NCBI RefSeq assembly: GCF_004135605.1 | Contig: NZ_SDPT01000003.1 | Location: forward strand, 186,001 to 250,000 | Length of the DNA stretch: 64,000 nucleotides | Direction: 5' to 3' | Origin: Sphingomonas desiccabilis | Lineage (GTDB): Bacteria; Pseudomonadota; Alphaproteobacteria; Sphingomonadales; Sphingomonadaceae | Shown: in pieces, positions 57,123-64,000 of the stretch | How the letters are laid out: each line of letters starts with the position of its first letter | Numbering within the stretch: position 1 is the first letter of the stretch | The notes under the pieces: model-generated | Seen by the model: only the letters and a program-made list of their open reading frames with translations | Databases searched by the model: none | Told to the model about the DNA's origin: nothing | Program-made: the position numbers and the translations under genes

Positions 57123-58597
57123 GAACGGCAACGGTGATCGGCGCAGGATTCGGCGGCTTGGCGCTCGCCATTCGCCTGCAATCCGCCGGGGTCGAGACGA
57201 CGCTGATCGAGGGCCGCGAAAAGGCCGGCGGGCGCGCCTATGTGTTCGAGCGCGACGGCTTCACCTTCGACGCGGGGCCGACCGTCATCACCGATCCCGA
57301 CTGCCTGCGCGAGCTGTGGCAGCTGTCGGGCCACGAGATGGCGTGGGACGTCACGCTGGAGCCGGTGACGCCCTTCTACCGGCTCAACTGGGCCGACGGC
57401 ACCAACTTCGACTATTCCAACGACGATGTGTCGCTGCGTTCCGAGATCGCCAAGCTCGATCCGCAGGACGTCGAGGGCTACGCGCGCTTTCTGGAATACG
57501 CCAAGGGCGTGTACGAGGAAGGCTATGTGAAGCTCGGCGCCAAGCCGTTCCTCGACTTCCGCTCGATGCTGAAGGCGGCGCCGGCGCTGGCGAAGTATCA
57601 GGCGTGGCGATCGGTCTACGCGATGGTCTCGACCTTCGTGAAGAACGAGAAGCTACGCCAGGCGCTGAGCTTCCACACGCTGCTGGTCGGCGGCAACCCC
57701 AGCACCACCAGTGCGATCTATGCGCTCATCCACAAGCTCGAGCGCGACGGCGGCGTGTGGTTCGCCAAGGGCGGTACCAACCAGCTGGTGTCGGGCATGG
57801 TCGCGCTGTTCGAGCGGCTGGGCGGCACGCTGATCCTGGGCGATCCGGTGACCGAGATCGAGACGCTGGGCGACCATGCGACCGGCGTCGTCACCCGCAG
57901 CGGCAGGCGCATCGCGTCGGACGCGGTGGCGAGCAACGCCGACCTGATGCACAGCTACAAGGAGCTGCTGCGCAACTCCCGAAGCGCGCGGCGGACGACG
58001 GCACGGCTGGAGAAGAAGCGCTTCTCGCCCTCGCTGTTCCTGGTCCACTTCGGCATCAAGGGCACGTGGCCGGGCATTCCGCACCACATGATCCTGTTCG
58101 GCCCGCGCTATCAGGGGCTGTTGTCCGACATCTACGACCACGGCGTGCTGTCGGAGGATTTCTCGCTCTACCTCCATCACCCGACCGTCACCGACCCGAG
58201 CCTGGCGCCGGAGGGGCATTCAACCTTTTATGCGCTGGCGCCGGTGCCGCACATGGGCAAGCTGCCGATCGACTGGGACACCATCGGCCCGATGTACGAG
58301 AAGCGCATCCTGGACGAGGTCGGCCGCCGGCTGATCCCGGACATCCACGAGCGGATCGTCACCAAGTTCAGCTATGCGCCGCCCGATTTCGCAAAGGACC
58401 TCAACGCGCATCTGGGCTCGGCCTTCTCGCTGGAGCCGATCCTGACGCAGAGCGCCTTCTTCCGCGCGCACAACCGCGACGACCATATCCCCAACCTCTA
58501 TTTCGTCGGGGCGGGCACGCATCCGGGCGCCGGCATCCCGGGGGTGGTGGGAAGCGCGAAGGCGACCGCCTCGCTGATGCTGGAACGCGGCCGCTGA
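57119..58597 (+). CDS. crtI: Phytoene desaturase
   Basis: Desaturates phytoene to lycopene with FAD. The 492 residues have the FAD site TATVIGAGFGGLALAIRLQ, the EGREKAGGRAYVFERDGFTFDAGPTVIT segment, FAKGGTNQLVSGMVALFERLGG and a C-terminal LYFVGAGTHPGAGIPGVVGSAKATA signature. The start is TTG at 57119, overlapping the crtY stop (TTGAG). Downstream, the LOG gene starts 36 bases later. Confidence 0.96.
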   Translation: MRTATVIGAGFGGLALAIRLQSAGVETTLIEGREKAGGRAYVFERDGFTFDAGPTVITDPDCLRELWQLSGHEMAWDVTLEPVTPFYRLNWADGTNFDYSNDDVSLRSEIAKLDPQDVEGYARFLEYAKGVYEEGYVKLGAKPFLDFRSMLKAAPALAKYQAWRSVYAMVSTFVKNEKLRQALSFHTLLVGGNPSTTSAIYALIHKLERDGGVWFAKGGTNQLVSGMVALFERLGGTLILGDPVTEIETLGDHATGVVTRSGRRIASDAVASNADLMHSYKELLRNSRSARRTTARLEKKRFSPSLFLVHFGIKGTWPGIPHHMILFGPRYQGLLSDIYDHGVLSEDFSLYLHHPTVTDPSLAPEGHSTFYALAPVPHMGKLPIDWDTIGPMYEKRILDEVGRRLIPDIHERIVTKFSYAPPDFAKDLNAHLGSAFSLEPILTQSAFFRAHNRDDHIPNLYFVGAGTHPGAGIPGVVGSAKATASLMLERGR

Positions 58598-58632
58598 CGC
58601 GCGGCTGCGTCGACATTCCAAGGACAAATCAC

Positions 58633-59214
58633 GTGAAGCGACTGGCCATCTATTGCGGTTCGGCGACCCCGTCGGACCCCGTCTACATCGACAACGCGCG
58701 CTTCGTCGGCCGCACCCTCGCCGAGCGCGGCATCGGCGTCGTCTATGGCGGCGGCCGGCTGGGGCTGATGGGCGCGGTCGCCGACGGCGCGCTGGAGGCG
58801 GGCGGCGAGGTGATCGGCGTGATCCCGACCGCGCTCGTCAATGCCGAGGTCGCGCACCGCGGCTGCACCGAGCTCCACGTCGTCGAGACCATGCACCAGC
58901 GCAAGCAGGCGTTCACCGACCTGTCGGACGGCTTCGTCACCATCCCCGGGGGCACCGGCACCATGGACGAGCTGTGGGAGGCCATGAGCTGGGCGCAGCT
59001 CGGCTACCACAGCAAGCCGGTAGGGCTGCTCAACGTGGCGGGCTATTACGACGGGCTGATCGCCTTCGTGGATAAGATGGCGGAGGTCGGTTTCCTGCGG
59101 CCGATGCACCGCGACATCCTGCTGATCGACGACCAGCTCGATGCGCTGCTCGACCGCATGGCCGGGCACAAGGTCGCGCGGCCGATCTTTTCCATGTCGA
59201 GCAGCGAGCTGTAA
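58633..59214 (+). CDS. LOG-family protein (TIGR00730) inside the crt operon
   Basis: A 193-residue Rossmann-like protein of the LOG/TIGR00730 family, which includes cytokinin-activating 5'-monophosphate phosphoribohydrolases. It has LAIYCGSATPSDPVY, GVVYGGGRLGLMGAVADGAL, MHQRKQAFTDLSDGFVTIPGGTGTMDELWEAMSW with the PGGxGTxxE motif. The GTG at 58633 is the start. Lies between crtI and crtB, so it is cotranscribed with carotenoid genes; a role as purine-ribose hydrolase is only inferred from the family. Confidence 0.88.
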   Translation: MKRLAIYCGSATPSDPVYIDNARFVGRTLAERGIGVVYGGGRLGLMGAVADGALEAGGEVIGVIPTALVNAEVAHRGCTELHVVETMHQRKQAFTDLSDGFVTIPGGTGTMDELWEAMSWAQLGYHSKPVGLLNVAGYYDGLIAFVDKMAEVGFLRPMHRDILLIDDQLDALLDRMAGHKVARPIFSMSSSEL

Positions 59215-59219
59215 CTTCC

Positions 59220-60185
59220 GTGTCCGTCGCGGCGCATCCCGACCGTCCGAGCCGCGATGCGATCGTCGCCACTGCGCGCGAGACGATTGCAGGGGGATCG
59301 AAGAGCTTCGCGGCCGCGAGCCGGCTATTCGATCGGCGGACGCGGGAACGCGCCTGGCTGCTCTATGCCTGGGCGCGGGCGTGCGACGACCTGGCGGACG
59401 GGCAGGAACTCGGCCACGGCATGACCGCGGTTGCGGATGCTCCCGAGCGGCTGGCCGAGATCACCGCGAAGACGAACGCAGCGCTGGCCGGCGAATGGGT
59501 CGGCGACCCGGCATTCGACGCGCTGCGCATTGTGGCCGCCGAGGCACGGCTGCCGCATGCGCTGATCCGCGACGTGATCGCCGGCTTCGCGCTCGATGCC
59601 GAGGAGTGGCGCCCGCGCAGCGAGGACGATCTCTACCGCTATTGCTACCATGTCGCTGGCGCAATCGGATGCCTGATGGCGGTGGTGATGGGGGTCGATC
59701 CGGCCGACCAGGACACGCTCGACCGGGCCTGCGACCTCGGCATCGCGTTCCAGCTGTCCAACATCGCGCGCGACCTGGCGGAGGATGCCGCGGCCGACCG
59801 CTGCTACCTGCCGGTCGAATGGCTGGTCGAGATCGACGTGCCGCCCGGCGAGCATATGAAGCCGCCGTTCCGGCCGCGCGTCGCGATGCTGGCGCGCCGG
59901 CTGGTCGACCAGGCCGAACGCTATGAGGCGAGCGCGCGCGAGGGGACGCCGGCGCTGCCGTTCCGCGCCGCTTGGGCAGTGCTGGCGGCGGCCGACATTT
60001 ACGGCGGCATCGGCCGCGCGGTGCGCGCGCGCGGCGAGCATGCCTGGGATCACCGGGTGACCACCTCCAAGGCCGAGAAGCTGGGTGCGATCGCGCGCGC
60101 CTTTGCGGCGGCGCAGGGGCGGGCGCGGCGCTACCCGCGACGCCCGCGCGATCCGGAGCTGTGGACGCGTCCGCGCCAGGGGTGA
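59220..60185 (+). CDS. crtB: Phytoene synthase
   Basis: Condenses two geranylgeranyl diphosphates to phytoene. The 321-residue prenyl synthase carries the first acidic motif YAWARACDDLADGQE (DDLAD) and the second NIARDLAEDAAADRCYLP, plus the GSKSFAAASRLF opening. The start is GTG at 59220, 5 bases after the LOG stop. Last gene of the operon. crtE and hydroxylase/ketolase genes are not in the window apart from the divergent desaturase-like gene. Confidence 0.95.
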   Translation: MSVAAHPDRPSRDAIVATARETIAGGSKSFAAASRLFDRRTRERAWLLYAWARACDDLADGQELGHGMTAVADAPERLAEITAKTNAALAGEWVGDPAFDALRIVAAEARLPHALIRDVIAGFALDAEEWRPRSEDDLYRYCYHVAGAIGCLMAVVMGVDPADQDTLDRACDLGIAFQLSNIARDLAEDAAADRCYLPVEWLVEIDVPPGEHMKPPFRPRVAMLARRLVDQAERYEASAREGTPALPFRAAWAVLAAADIYGGIGRAVRARGEHAWDHRVTTSKAEKLGAIARAFAAAQGRARRYPRRPRDPELWTRPRQG

Positions 60186-60216
60186 GGGGGCTGATGCCGC
60201 CGGTGTCGATCCGGAG

Positions 60217-60430
60217 CCCCTGCGCAGGAGCACGGCTGAGGCGACGGATTCGCGCCTCTCCTCAACGTCCGTACCTCATCGCGCGTTGATCGGCGCTGTT
60301 GGACCACAGCGGATCATCGTCGGACTTGCCCACATCCTTGTCATGCCAGCAACGGCTGGCATCCAGATGCGCACCGTTCGCGACCCCAGCCGCAGCGGCA
60401 ATGGATCCTGACTTCCGTCAGGATGACGAT
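60217..60430. repeat. Intergenic repeats between crtB and tRNA-Leu (families C and A variant)
   Basis: This 311-base gap (60186-60496) has no gene. At 60217-60234 is a family C fragment (CCTGCGCAGGAGCACGG). At 60340-60430 two hairpins, GCCAGCAACGGCTGGC and TCCTGACTTCCGTCAGGA, sit in the same order and spacing (about 38 bases) as at 25463-25558, flanked by GTCAT and GATGACG. Confidence 0.75.
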
Positions 60431-60461
60431 GGTTGCTCTAGGAGAAGGAGAGCTGCCACCC

Positions 60462-60487
60462 GGTTCCCGGCCTGAGCCTGGGAACCG
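60462..60487 (-). terminator. Candidate terminator after tRNA-Leu
   Basis: An 8-bp stem CGGTTCCC / GGGAACCG with an 11-base loop, 10 bases past the tRNA 3' end on the minus strand. No clear T-run follows, so it may instead guide 3' processing. Confidence 0.35.
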
Positions 60488-60496
60488 GAGCAGTTG

Positions 60497-60583
60497 TGGT
60501 GCGGTCGAGAAGACTCGAACTTCCACGGCCTTTCGGCCACAACGACCTCAACGTTGCGCGTCTACCAGTTCCGCCACGACCGC
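60497..60583 (-). tRNA. tRNA-Leu (anticodon GAG)
   Basis: An 87-nt class II tRNA with a long variable arm (GTGGCCGAAAGGCCGT). The acceptor stem GCGGTCG pairs with CGACCGC, CCA is encoded, the anticodon stem is CAACG/CGTTG and the loop TTGAGGT gives GAG, reading CUC and CUU. The T-arm loop TTCGAGT is standard. Confidence 0.95.
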
Positions 60584-60626
60584 ACATGAACACCGTGGGG
60601 AGAACCCCCGGCTGGTAGGCGAGCGC

Positions 60627-60654
60627 CCCTAGCAGTCGATTCGGCGGCATGCAA
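60627..60654 (-). promoter_or_regulatory. Candidate tRNA-Leu promoter
   Basis: On the minus strand TTGCAT (60654-60649) and CTAGGG (60632-60627), 16 bases apart, would start transcription about 35 bases before the tRNA. The -10 match is weak. Confidence 0.3.
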
Positions 60655-60790
60655 CCGACTTCGCGATTTTCCTGCAGCGGATGGTGCACCGGAGCATCTT
60701 TTTGACGGACGCAGACGGGGCGCCGGGCGTTCCGCTTTGCCGAACCCGCCGCTAGGACTTCGTCCGTCGCCTCTTGCCCTCGAGTAGCTT

Positions 60791-62194
60791 GTGCCCCTGA
60801 TCCCCGCTGCCGCCCCCAATGCTCTTGCGCCAAGTTCCGAGGTTCGCCGGCTGCTGGCGCTCGCCTGGCCGGTGATGCTCACGAGCCTCAACTGGACGCT
60901 GCTCCATGTGACGGACGTGGTCGTCGTCGGCCTGGCGGGCACGGAGGAGGTGGCGGCACTGGGGGCGAGCCGGTCGTTGACCTTCGTCGGCATCGTCGTG
61001 GTCCTCGGCTGGCTGTCGGGCGTGCTGGTGTTCGCCGCCCGCGCGGATGGTGCCCGCGACCTGCCCGCGACCGGCCGGGTGCTGCACGAGGGGCTGCTGG
61101 CGGCGCTGCTGCTCGGCCTCGCCAGCGGCGGCGTGCTGCTCGCCTTTGCCGAGCCGTTGCTGCGCCTGCTCGGGGTCTCGCCCGATCTTGCGCCGGCAGC
61201 GGCGGCGGTGGTGCGCGCCATGGCGTTCGCCTATCCCTTTCAGCTGCTCACCATCGCCGCGAGCTTCTTCCTGGAGGGTATCAGCCGCCCCCGAGTGGTG
61301 ACCGCGGTGAACCTGGGCGTGCTGCCGATCAACGCGCTGCTCGCCTGGGCGCTGGTCGGCGGGCATCTGGGGCTGCCGGCGCTGGGCGCGGTCGGCGCCG
61401 CGGCGGCCACCGCGATCGCCTCGGCGATCGGGGCGATCGTCCTGCTCGCATGCGTCCTGCGGCTGCCGGACGGGGCGGTGCGCCACGTCGGCCGCTGGCG
61501 CGGAGAGGCGGCGCCGCGCTGGTCGGGCGTGCGCGCGCTGCTCGGCTTCGGGCTCGTGCCGGCGATCGCCTCCGGATTGGAGCTGGTCGGCTTCGCGGTG
61601 CTGATCGGCCTTTCGACCCAGCTTGGCGCGGCGACGGCCCACGCCTTCCAGATCGTGTTCTCGATCCACAACGTCACCTTTGCGGTGGCGCTCGGGCTGG
61701 GCTCGGCTGCAGGCGTACGCGCCGGCAACGGCGTGGGGGAGGGGGTGCCGCACCGCGCCATCCGGCGGGGCGTGGTCGCTGCCCTTCTGGCCGCCGCCGC
61801 GACCGGGCTGCTCGCGCTGGTGCTGCTCTTGTCCGCGGGCTGGATCACCGGGCTGTTCCCGGCGACGGGCGACGTGCACCTGCTGGCGGGCGCCATGCTG
61901 CTGCGCTGGGCGCCCTTCATCCTGTTCGACGGGGTGCAGGTGGTGCTGGTCTATACGCTGCGGGCGCTCGGCGATCAGGTGATGGCGGGCGCCAACAGCA
62001 TCCTCGCCTTCTTCGTGGTCACCGGCGGTGCCGGCTGGCTGCTGGTCGCGGCCGGCGTCGGCCCGTTGGCGCTCGCCTGGGCCTCGGGCCTCGGCATGCT
62101 GGTGGCGGCGCTGCTGCACGGCGCGCGGCTCGCACAGCTCGCGCGCCGTATGGTCGAGGCTCCGGGACCGTCGCGGCCCGGCGGCGTTCCCTAG
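60791..62194 (+). CDS. MATE-family multidrug/efflux transporter
   Basis: A 467-residue inner-membrane exporter of the MATE (NorM-like) family with 12 predicted membrane segments in two halves. Visible family features are the N-terminal [22 protein letters not shown], the [23 protein letters not shown] region, and the second half [32 protein letters not shown]. The GTG at 60791 gives MPLIPAA. Exports cationic compounds or metabolites in exchange for Na+ or H+; substrate unknown. Its stop overlaps the convergent zinc-ribbon gene by 4 bases. Confidence 0.9.
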   Translation: MPLIPAAAPNALAPSSEVRRLLALAWPVMLTSLNWTLLHVTDVVVVGLAGTEEVAALGASRSLTFVGIVVVLGWLSGVLVFAARADGARDLPATGRVLHEGLLAALLLGLASGGVLLAFAEPLLRLLGVSPDLAPAAAAVVRAMAFAYPFQLLTIAASFFLEGISRPRVVTAVNLGVLPINALLAWALVGGHLGLPALGAVGAAAATAIASAIGAIVLLACVLRLPDGAVRHVGRWRGEAAPRWSGVRALLGFGLVPAIASGLELVGFAVLIGLSTQLGAATAHAFQIVFSIHNVTFAVALGLGSAAGVRAGNGVGEGVPHRAIRRGVVAALLAAAATGLLALVLLLSAGWITGLFPATGDVHLLAGAMLLRWAPFILFDGVQVVLVYTLRALGDQVMAGANSILAFFVVTGGAGWLLVAAGVGPLALAWASGLGMLVAALLHGARLAQLARRMVEAPGPSRPGGVP

Positions 62195-62991
62195 AGGCCG
62201 TTCACGAAGCTCAGTTCGAGCATCTTGGAGTTCGCCGGGACGTCGAGCTTTGCCGAGTTGAACAGGATGGTGCCGCTGGGCCCCAGTTCGCGCTGCGACG
62301 GCGTGATCGTCCAGCTGTAGACGACGCGCTCCTGCTGATCCTTCAGGTCGACGCGGATATCGGGCACGCGCTGGCGCTCGCCGGTGGGGTTCACGACCTT
62401 GCCGGAAATGGCGAACAGCTCGTTGCCGCTCGACAGGTTGCGGCGCTCGATCTGCTTGTCGGCGAACAGCAGCGGCGTTTCGATCTTGCCGATCGGGAGA
62501 CCGACCTTGGCAGCGATCCCGGGCGTGCCGAGATAGAGGATGGCGGCGATGCCGATGAGCATCGCGAGGCTGGCGGCGACGGCGGCCGCGGTCCAGCGGC
62601 GGAACGGGTTGCGGCGCGGCCGGAACGGCGGGCGCGGCGCAAAGGCGTCGTAGCGGCGCGGCTCGCCCCGCTCGGCACGCTCGCCCTCCGGATCGACGTA
62701 GCGGTGCGAAGGCTGAACGGCCGCGGGCGGGGTCGCTTGCGCTGCGGGTGCGGGTGCGGATGGTACGGCCGGTGCGGGGGCGGCGACCGGCTCGGCCACC
62801 GGGGGGGACGCTGCCGCGGCTGGTGCTGGGTCCTGTTCGGGAAGTGCATCCGCCGCGGCCAGGTCCAGCAGCGGCGGGCGCTGGAACCAGCTGTGCTTGC
62901 AGCTGGCACAGCGCACGGTGCGTCCGTCCGGCCCGATCGCATGGTCGGGCACCACATAGCGCATGTGGCATTGGGTGCACTCGAGGATCAT
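62191..62991 (-). CDS. MJ0042-type zinc-ribbon and DUF3426 membrane protein
   Basis: A 266-residue protein. An N-terminal zinc ribbon ([14 protein letters not shown] and [12 protein letters not shown], two CxxC pairs), a Pro/Ala-rich linker (about 45-115), one membrane helix (about 140-158, [21 protein letters not shown]) and a C-terminal beta-rich DUF3426 domain ([22 protein letters not shown]). The layout is cytosolic ribbon, linker, membrane span and periplasmic domain. Commonly found beside ftsE in alphaproteobacteria; function unknown. Confidence 0.88.
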   Translation of the reverse strand: MILECTQCHMRYVVPDHAIGPDGRTVRCASCKHSWFQRPPLLDLAAADALPEQDPAPAAAASPPVAEPVAAPAPAVPSAPAPAAQATPPAAVQPSHRYVDPEGERAERGEPRRYDAFAPRPPFRPRRNPFRRWTAAAVAASLAMLIGIAAILYLGTPGIAAKVGLPIGKIETPLLFADKQIERRNLSSGNELFAISGKVVNPTGERQRVPDIRVDLKDQQERVVYSWTITPSQRELGPSGTILFNSAKLDVPANSKMLELSFVNGL

Positions 62992-63142
62992 CGACGCGGC
63001 AATTCCGATCTGGGCATAGCGATCCTAAGCATGCGGAAAGCCGTGCTGGCAAGGGTGCAGCAGCGTCCCCGGCTTGAGCAGGTCCGGCGGCTGTGCGATG
63101 GCGGCGCCCGCGAAGCTTCAGACGGGGTGGCCGGCGCCGGCG

Positions 63143-63853
63143 ATGGCCAATATCGTACAGTTTGAGAATGTCGGCCTTCGCTACGGCAACGGGGCAGAGA
63201 CGCTGTCGGACGTGAGCTTCACGCTGACGACGGGCTCCTTCTATTTTCTCACCGGCCCGTCGGGTGCGGGCAAGACCTCGCTGCTGAAGCTGCTCTACCT
63301 CGCCCAGCGGCCGAGCCGGGGCGTGATCCGTCTGTTCGGCGAGGATGCGGTGACGCTGCCGCGCGCGCGCCTGCCCGGCTTTCGCCGGCGGATCGGCGTG
63401 GTGTTCCAGGACTTCCGCCTCGTCCCGCACCTGTCGGCCTATGACAACATCGCATTGCCGCTGCGCGTCGCGGGCGTGCCGGAGGCGGACGTGGCGGTGC
63501 CCGTCAACGAGATGCTCGCCTGGGTCGGGCTTTCCGACCGGGCCGACGCACCGCCCCCGACCCTGTCGGGCGGCGAGCAGCAGCGCATCGCGATCGCGCG
63601 CGCCGTGATCGGCCGGCCCGAGATCCTGGTGGCGGACGAGCCGACCGGCAACGTCGATCCCGACATGGCCGAGCGGCTGTTGCACCTGTTCGACTCGCTC
63701 AACCGGCTGGGGACCACGGTGGTGGTGGCGACCCACGACTATGAGCTGCTCCAGCGGATCCCGGCTGCGCGCATGATGCGGCTGGAGCGGGGCAAGCTGA
63801 TCGACCCGACCGGCCAGATGCGCTTCCCGCCCGCTTCCGACGGGGCGCGCTGA
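63143..63853 (+). CDS. ftsE: Cell-division ATP-binding protein FtsE
   Basis: ABC ATPase that, with FtsX, drives cell-wall hydrolase activation at the division site. The 236 residues show Walker A TGPSGAGKTSLLKLL, Q-loop VFQDFRLVPHLSAYDNIALPL, signature TLSGGEQQRIAIARAV, Walker B EILVADEPTGNVDPDM and the switch His in VVATHDYELL. The ATG at 63143 (MANIVQFENVGLRYG) is the family start; earlier in-frame codons reach 63074. The stop overlaps ftsX by one base (TGATG). Confidence 0.95.
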   Translation: MANIVQFENVGLRYGNGAETLSDVSFTLTTGSFYFLTGPSGAGKTSLLKLLYLAQRPSRGVIRLFGEDAVTLPRARLPGFRRRIGVVFQDFRLVPHLSAYDNIALPLRVAGVPEADVAVPVNEMLAWVGLSDRADAPPPTLSGGEQQRIAIARAVIGRPEILVADEPTGNVDPDMAERLLHLFDSLNRLGTTVVVATHDYELLQRIPAARMMRLERGKLIDPTGQMRFPPASDGAR

Positions 63854-64000
63854 TGGCGATGCGCGCAAGCGATCGGCGCCTGCTGGGCGACCGGCAGGGA
63901 CGGCGCACCATGGTGTGGATCATGGCCATCATGATCTTCCTGACGGTGCTGGCGGCAGCCATGGGCCTGTCGGTCGCAAGTGCCGGCAGTGCGCTGGACC
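63853..64000 (+). CDS. ftsX: Cell-division protein FtsX (5' end only)
   Basis: The ATG at 63853 opens MAMRASDRRLLGDRQGRRTM and a first membrane helix (about 20-38, VWIMAIMIFLTVLAAAM) before the window ends at residue 49. The position after ftsE and the cytosolic-start-then-helix layout fit FtsX, the permease that anchors FtsE. The gene is cut by the window end, not by mutation. Confidence 0.88.
   Translation, partial: MAMRASDRRLLGDRQGRRTMVWIMAIMIFLTVLAAAMGLSVASAGSALD

Noticed and set aside
60752..63868. A 1038-codon open frame on the minus strand opposite the MATE and ftsE genes
   Set aside because: Antisense and low-complexity; the true genes here have family motifs on the opposite strand, and the zinc-ribbon gene lies in another frame.

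Overview
The window is GC-rich, densely coded chromosomal DNA from an alphaproteobacterium, almost certainly a sphingomonad (Sphingomonas or a near relative). The evidence is a circularly permuted two-piece tmRNA whose tag reads ANDNEALAIAA, a CcrM-type GANTC methyltransferase next to rnhB, a crtY-crtI-(LOG)-crtB carotenoid operon, a split three-subunit pnt transhydrogenase with an aa3-type subunit IV gene, and many paired GTCAYCCCGG..-type palindromes between genes. No prophage, insertion sequence, CRISPR array or conjugative module is visible. Nearly everything looks like vertically inherited core genome.

Layout. 1-3 kb: serA and hisZ. 3.1-4.3 kb: a lipoprotein PQQ-type sugar dehydrogenase (minus strand). 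4.4-16.9 kb: a long translation/RNA block, rimP-nusA-tautomerase-ylxR/L7Ae-infB-rbfA, then a VapBC-type toxin-antitoxin pair overlapping tdk, an M50 protease, truB, rpsO and pnp. 17-19.4 kb: an HWE/HisKA_2-type kinase, an NTF2-like protein, the tmRNA gene (minus) and a divergent Rrf2 regulator. 19.4-25.4 kb: exopolysaccharide genes, with manC divergent from a TIGR03013-like sugar transferase that is followed by the PEP-CTERM-type two-component pair prsK-prsR. 25.6-31 kb: a DUF815 ATPase, an ABC-F ATPase, and a PepSY/OmpR-type regulator/kinase operon.

31-36 kb: a MarR-like regulator and the pnt operon (coxIV-like, pntAA, a nucleoside deoxyribosyltransferase, pntAB, pntB; minus). 36-37.4 kb: a sigma-54-type response regulator with an altered GAFTGA loop. 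37.4-44 kb (minus): glmM-DUF1272-thiD/VOC-rnhB, then ccrM behind a dense GANTC cluster, folP and a lipoprotein. 44-53.6 kb: a DAACS symporter, gor, pgi, lepB-rnc-era, a sirtuin, dapB-nth. 53.7-60.2 kb: MipA/OmpV, a DUF2141 protein, a sterol-desaturase-family protein divergent from crtY-crtI-LOG-crtB. 60.5-64 kb: tRNA-Leu(GAG), a MATE exporter, an MJ0042 zinc-ribbon/DUF3426 protein, ftsE and the start of ftsX.

The genes fit known systems: ribosome maturation and RNA turnover, tmRNA rescue, methylation-linked gene control, envelope polysaccharide synthesis under PrsK/PrsR, carotenoid synthesis, NADPH supply, and division (FtsEX). The least ordinary points are the GANTC-rich ccrM promoter, the prsK-prsR/sugar-transferase group without an exosortase in view, unusual operon insertions (tautomerase, deoxyribosyltransferase, LOG protein), the ThiD-VOC fusion, the apparent CTG start of rnc, and the interspersed palindrome families. 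I did not find a wholly new multi-gene system.
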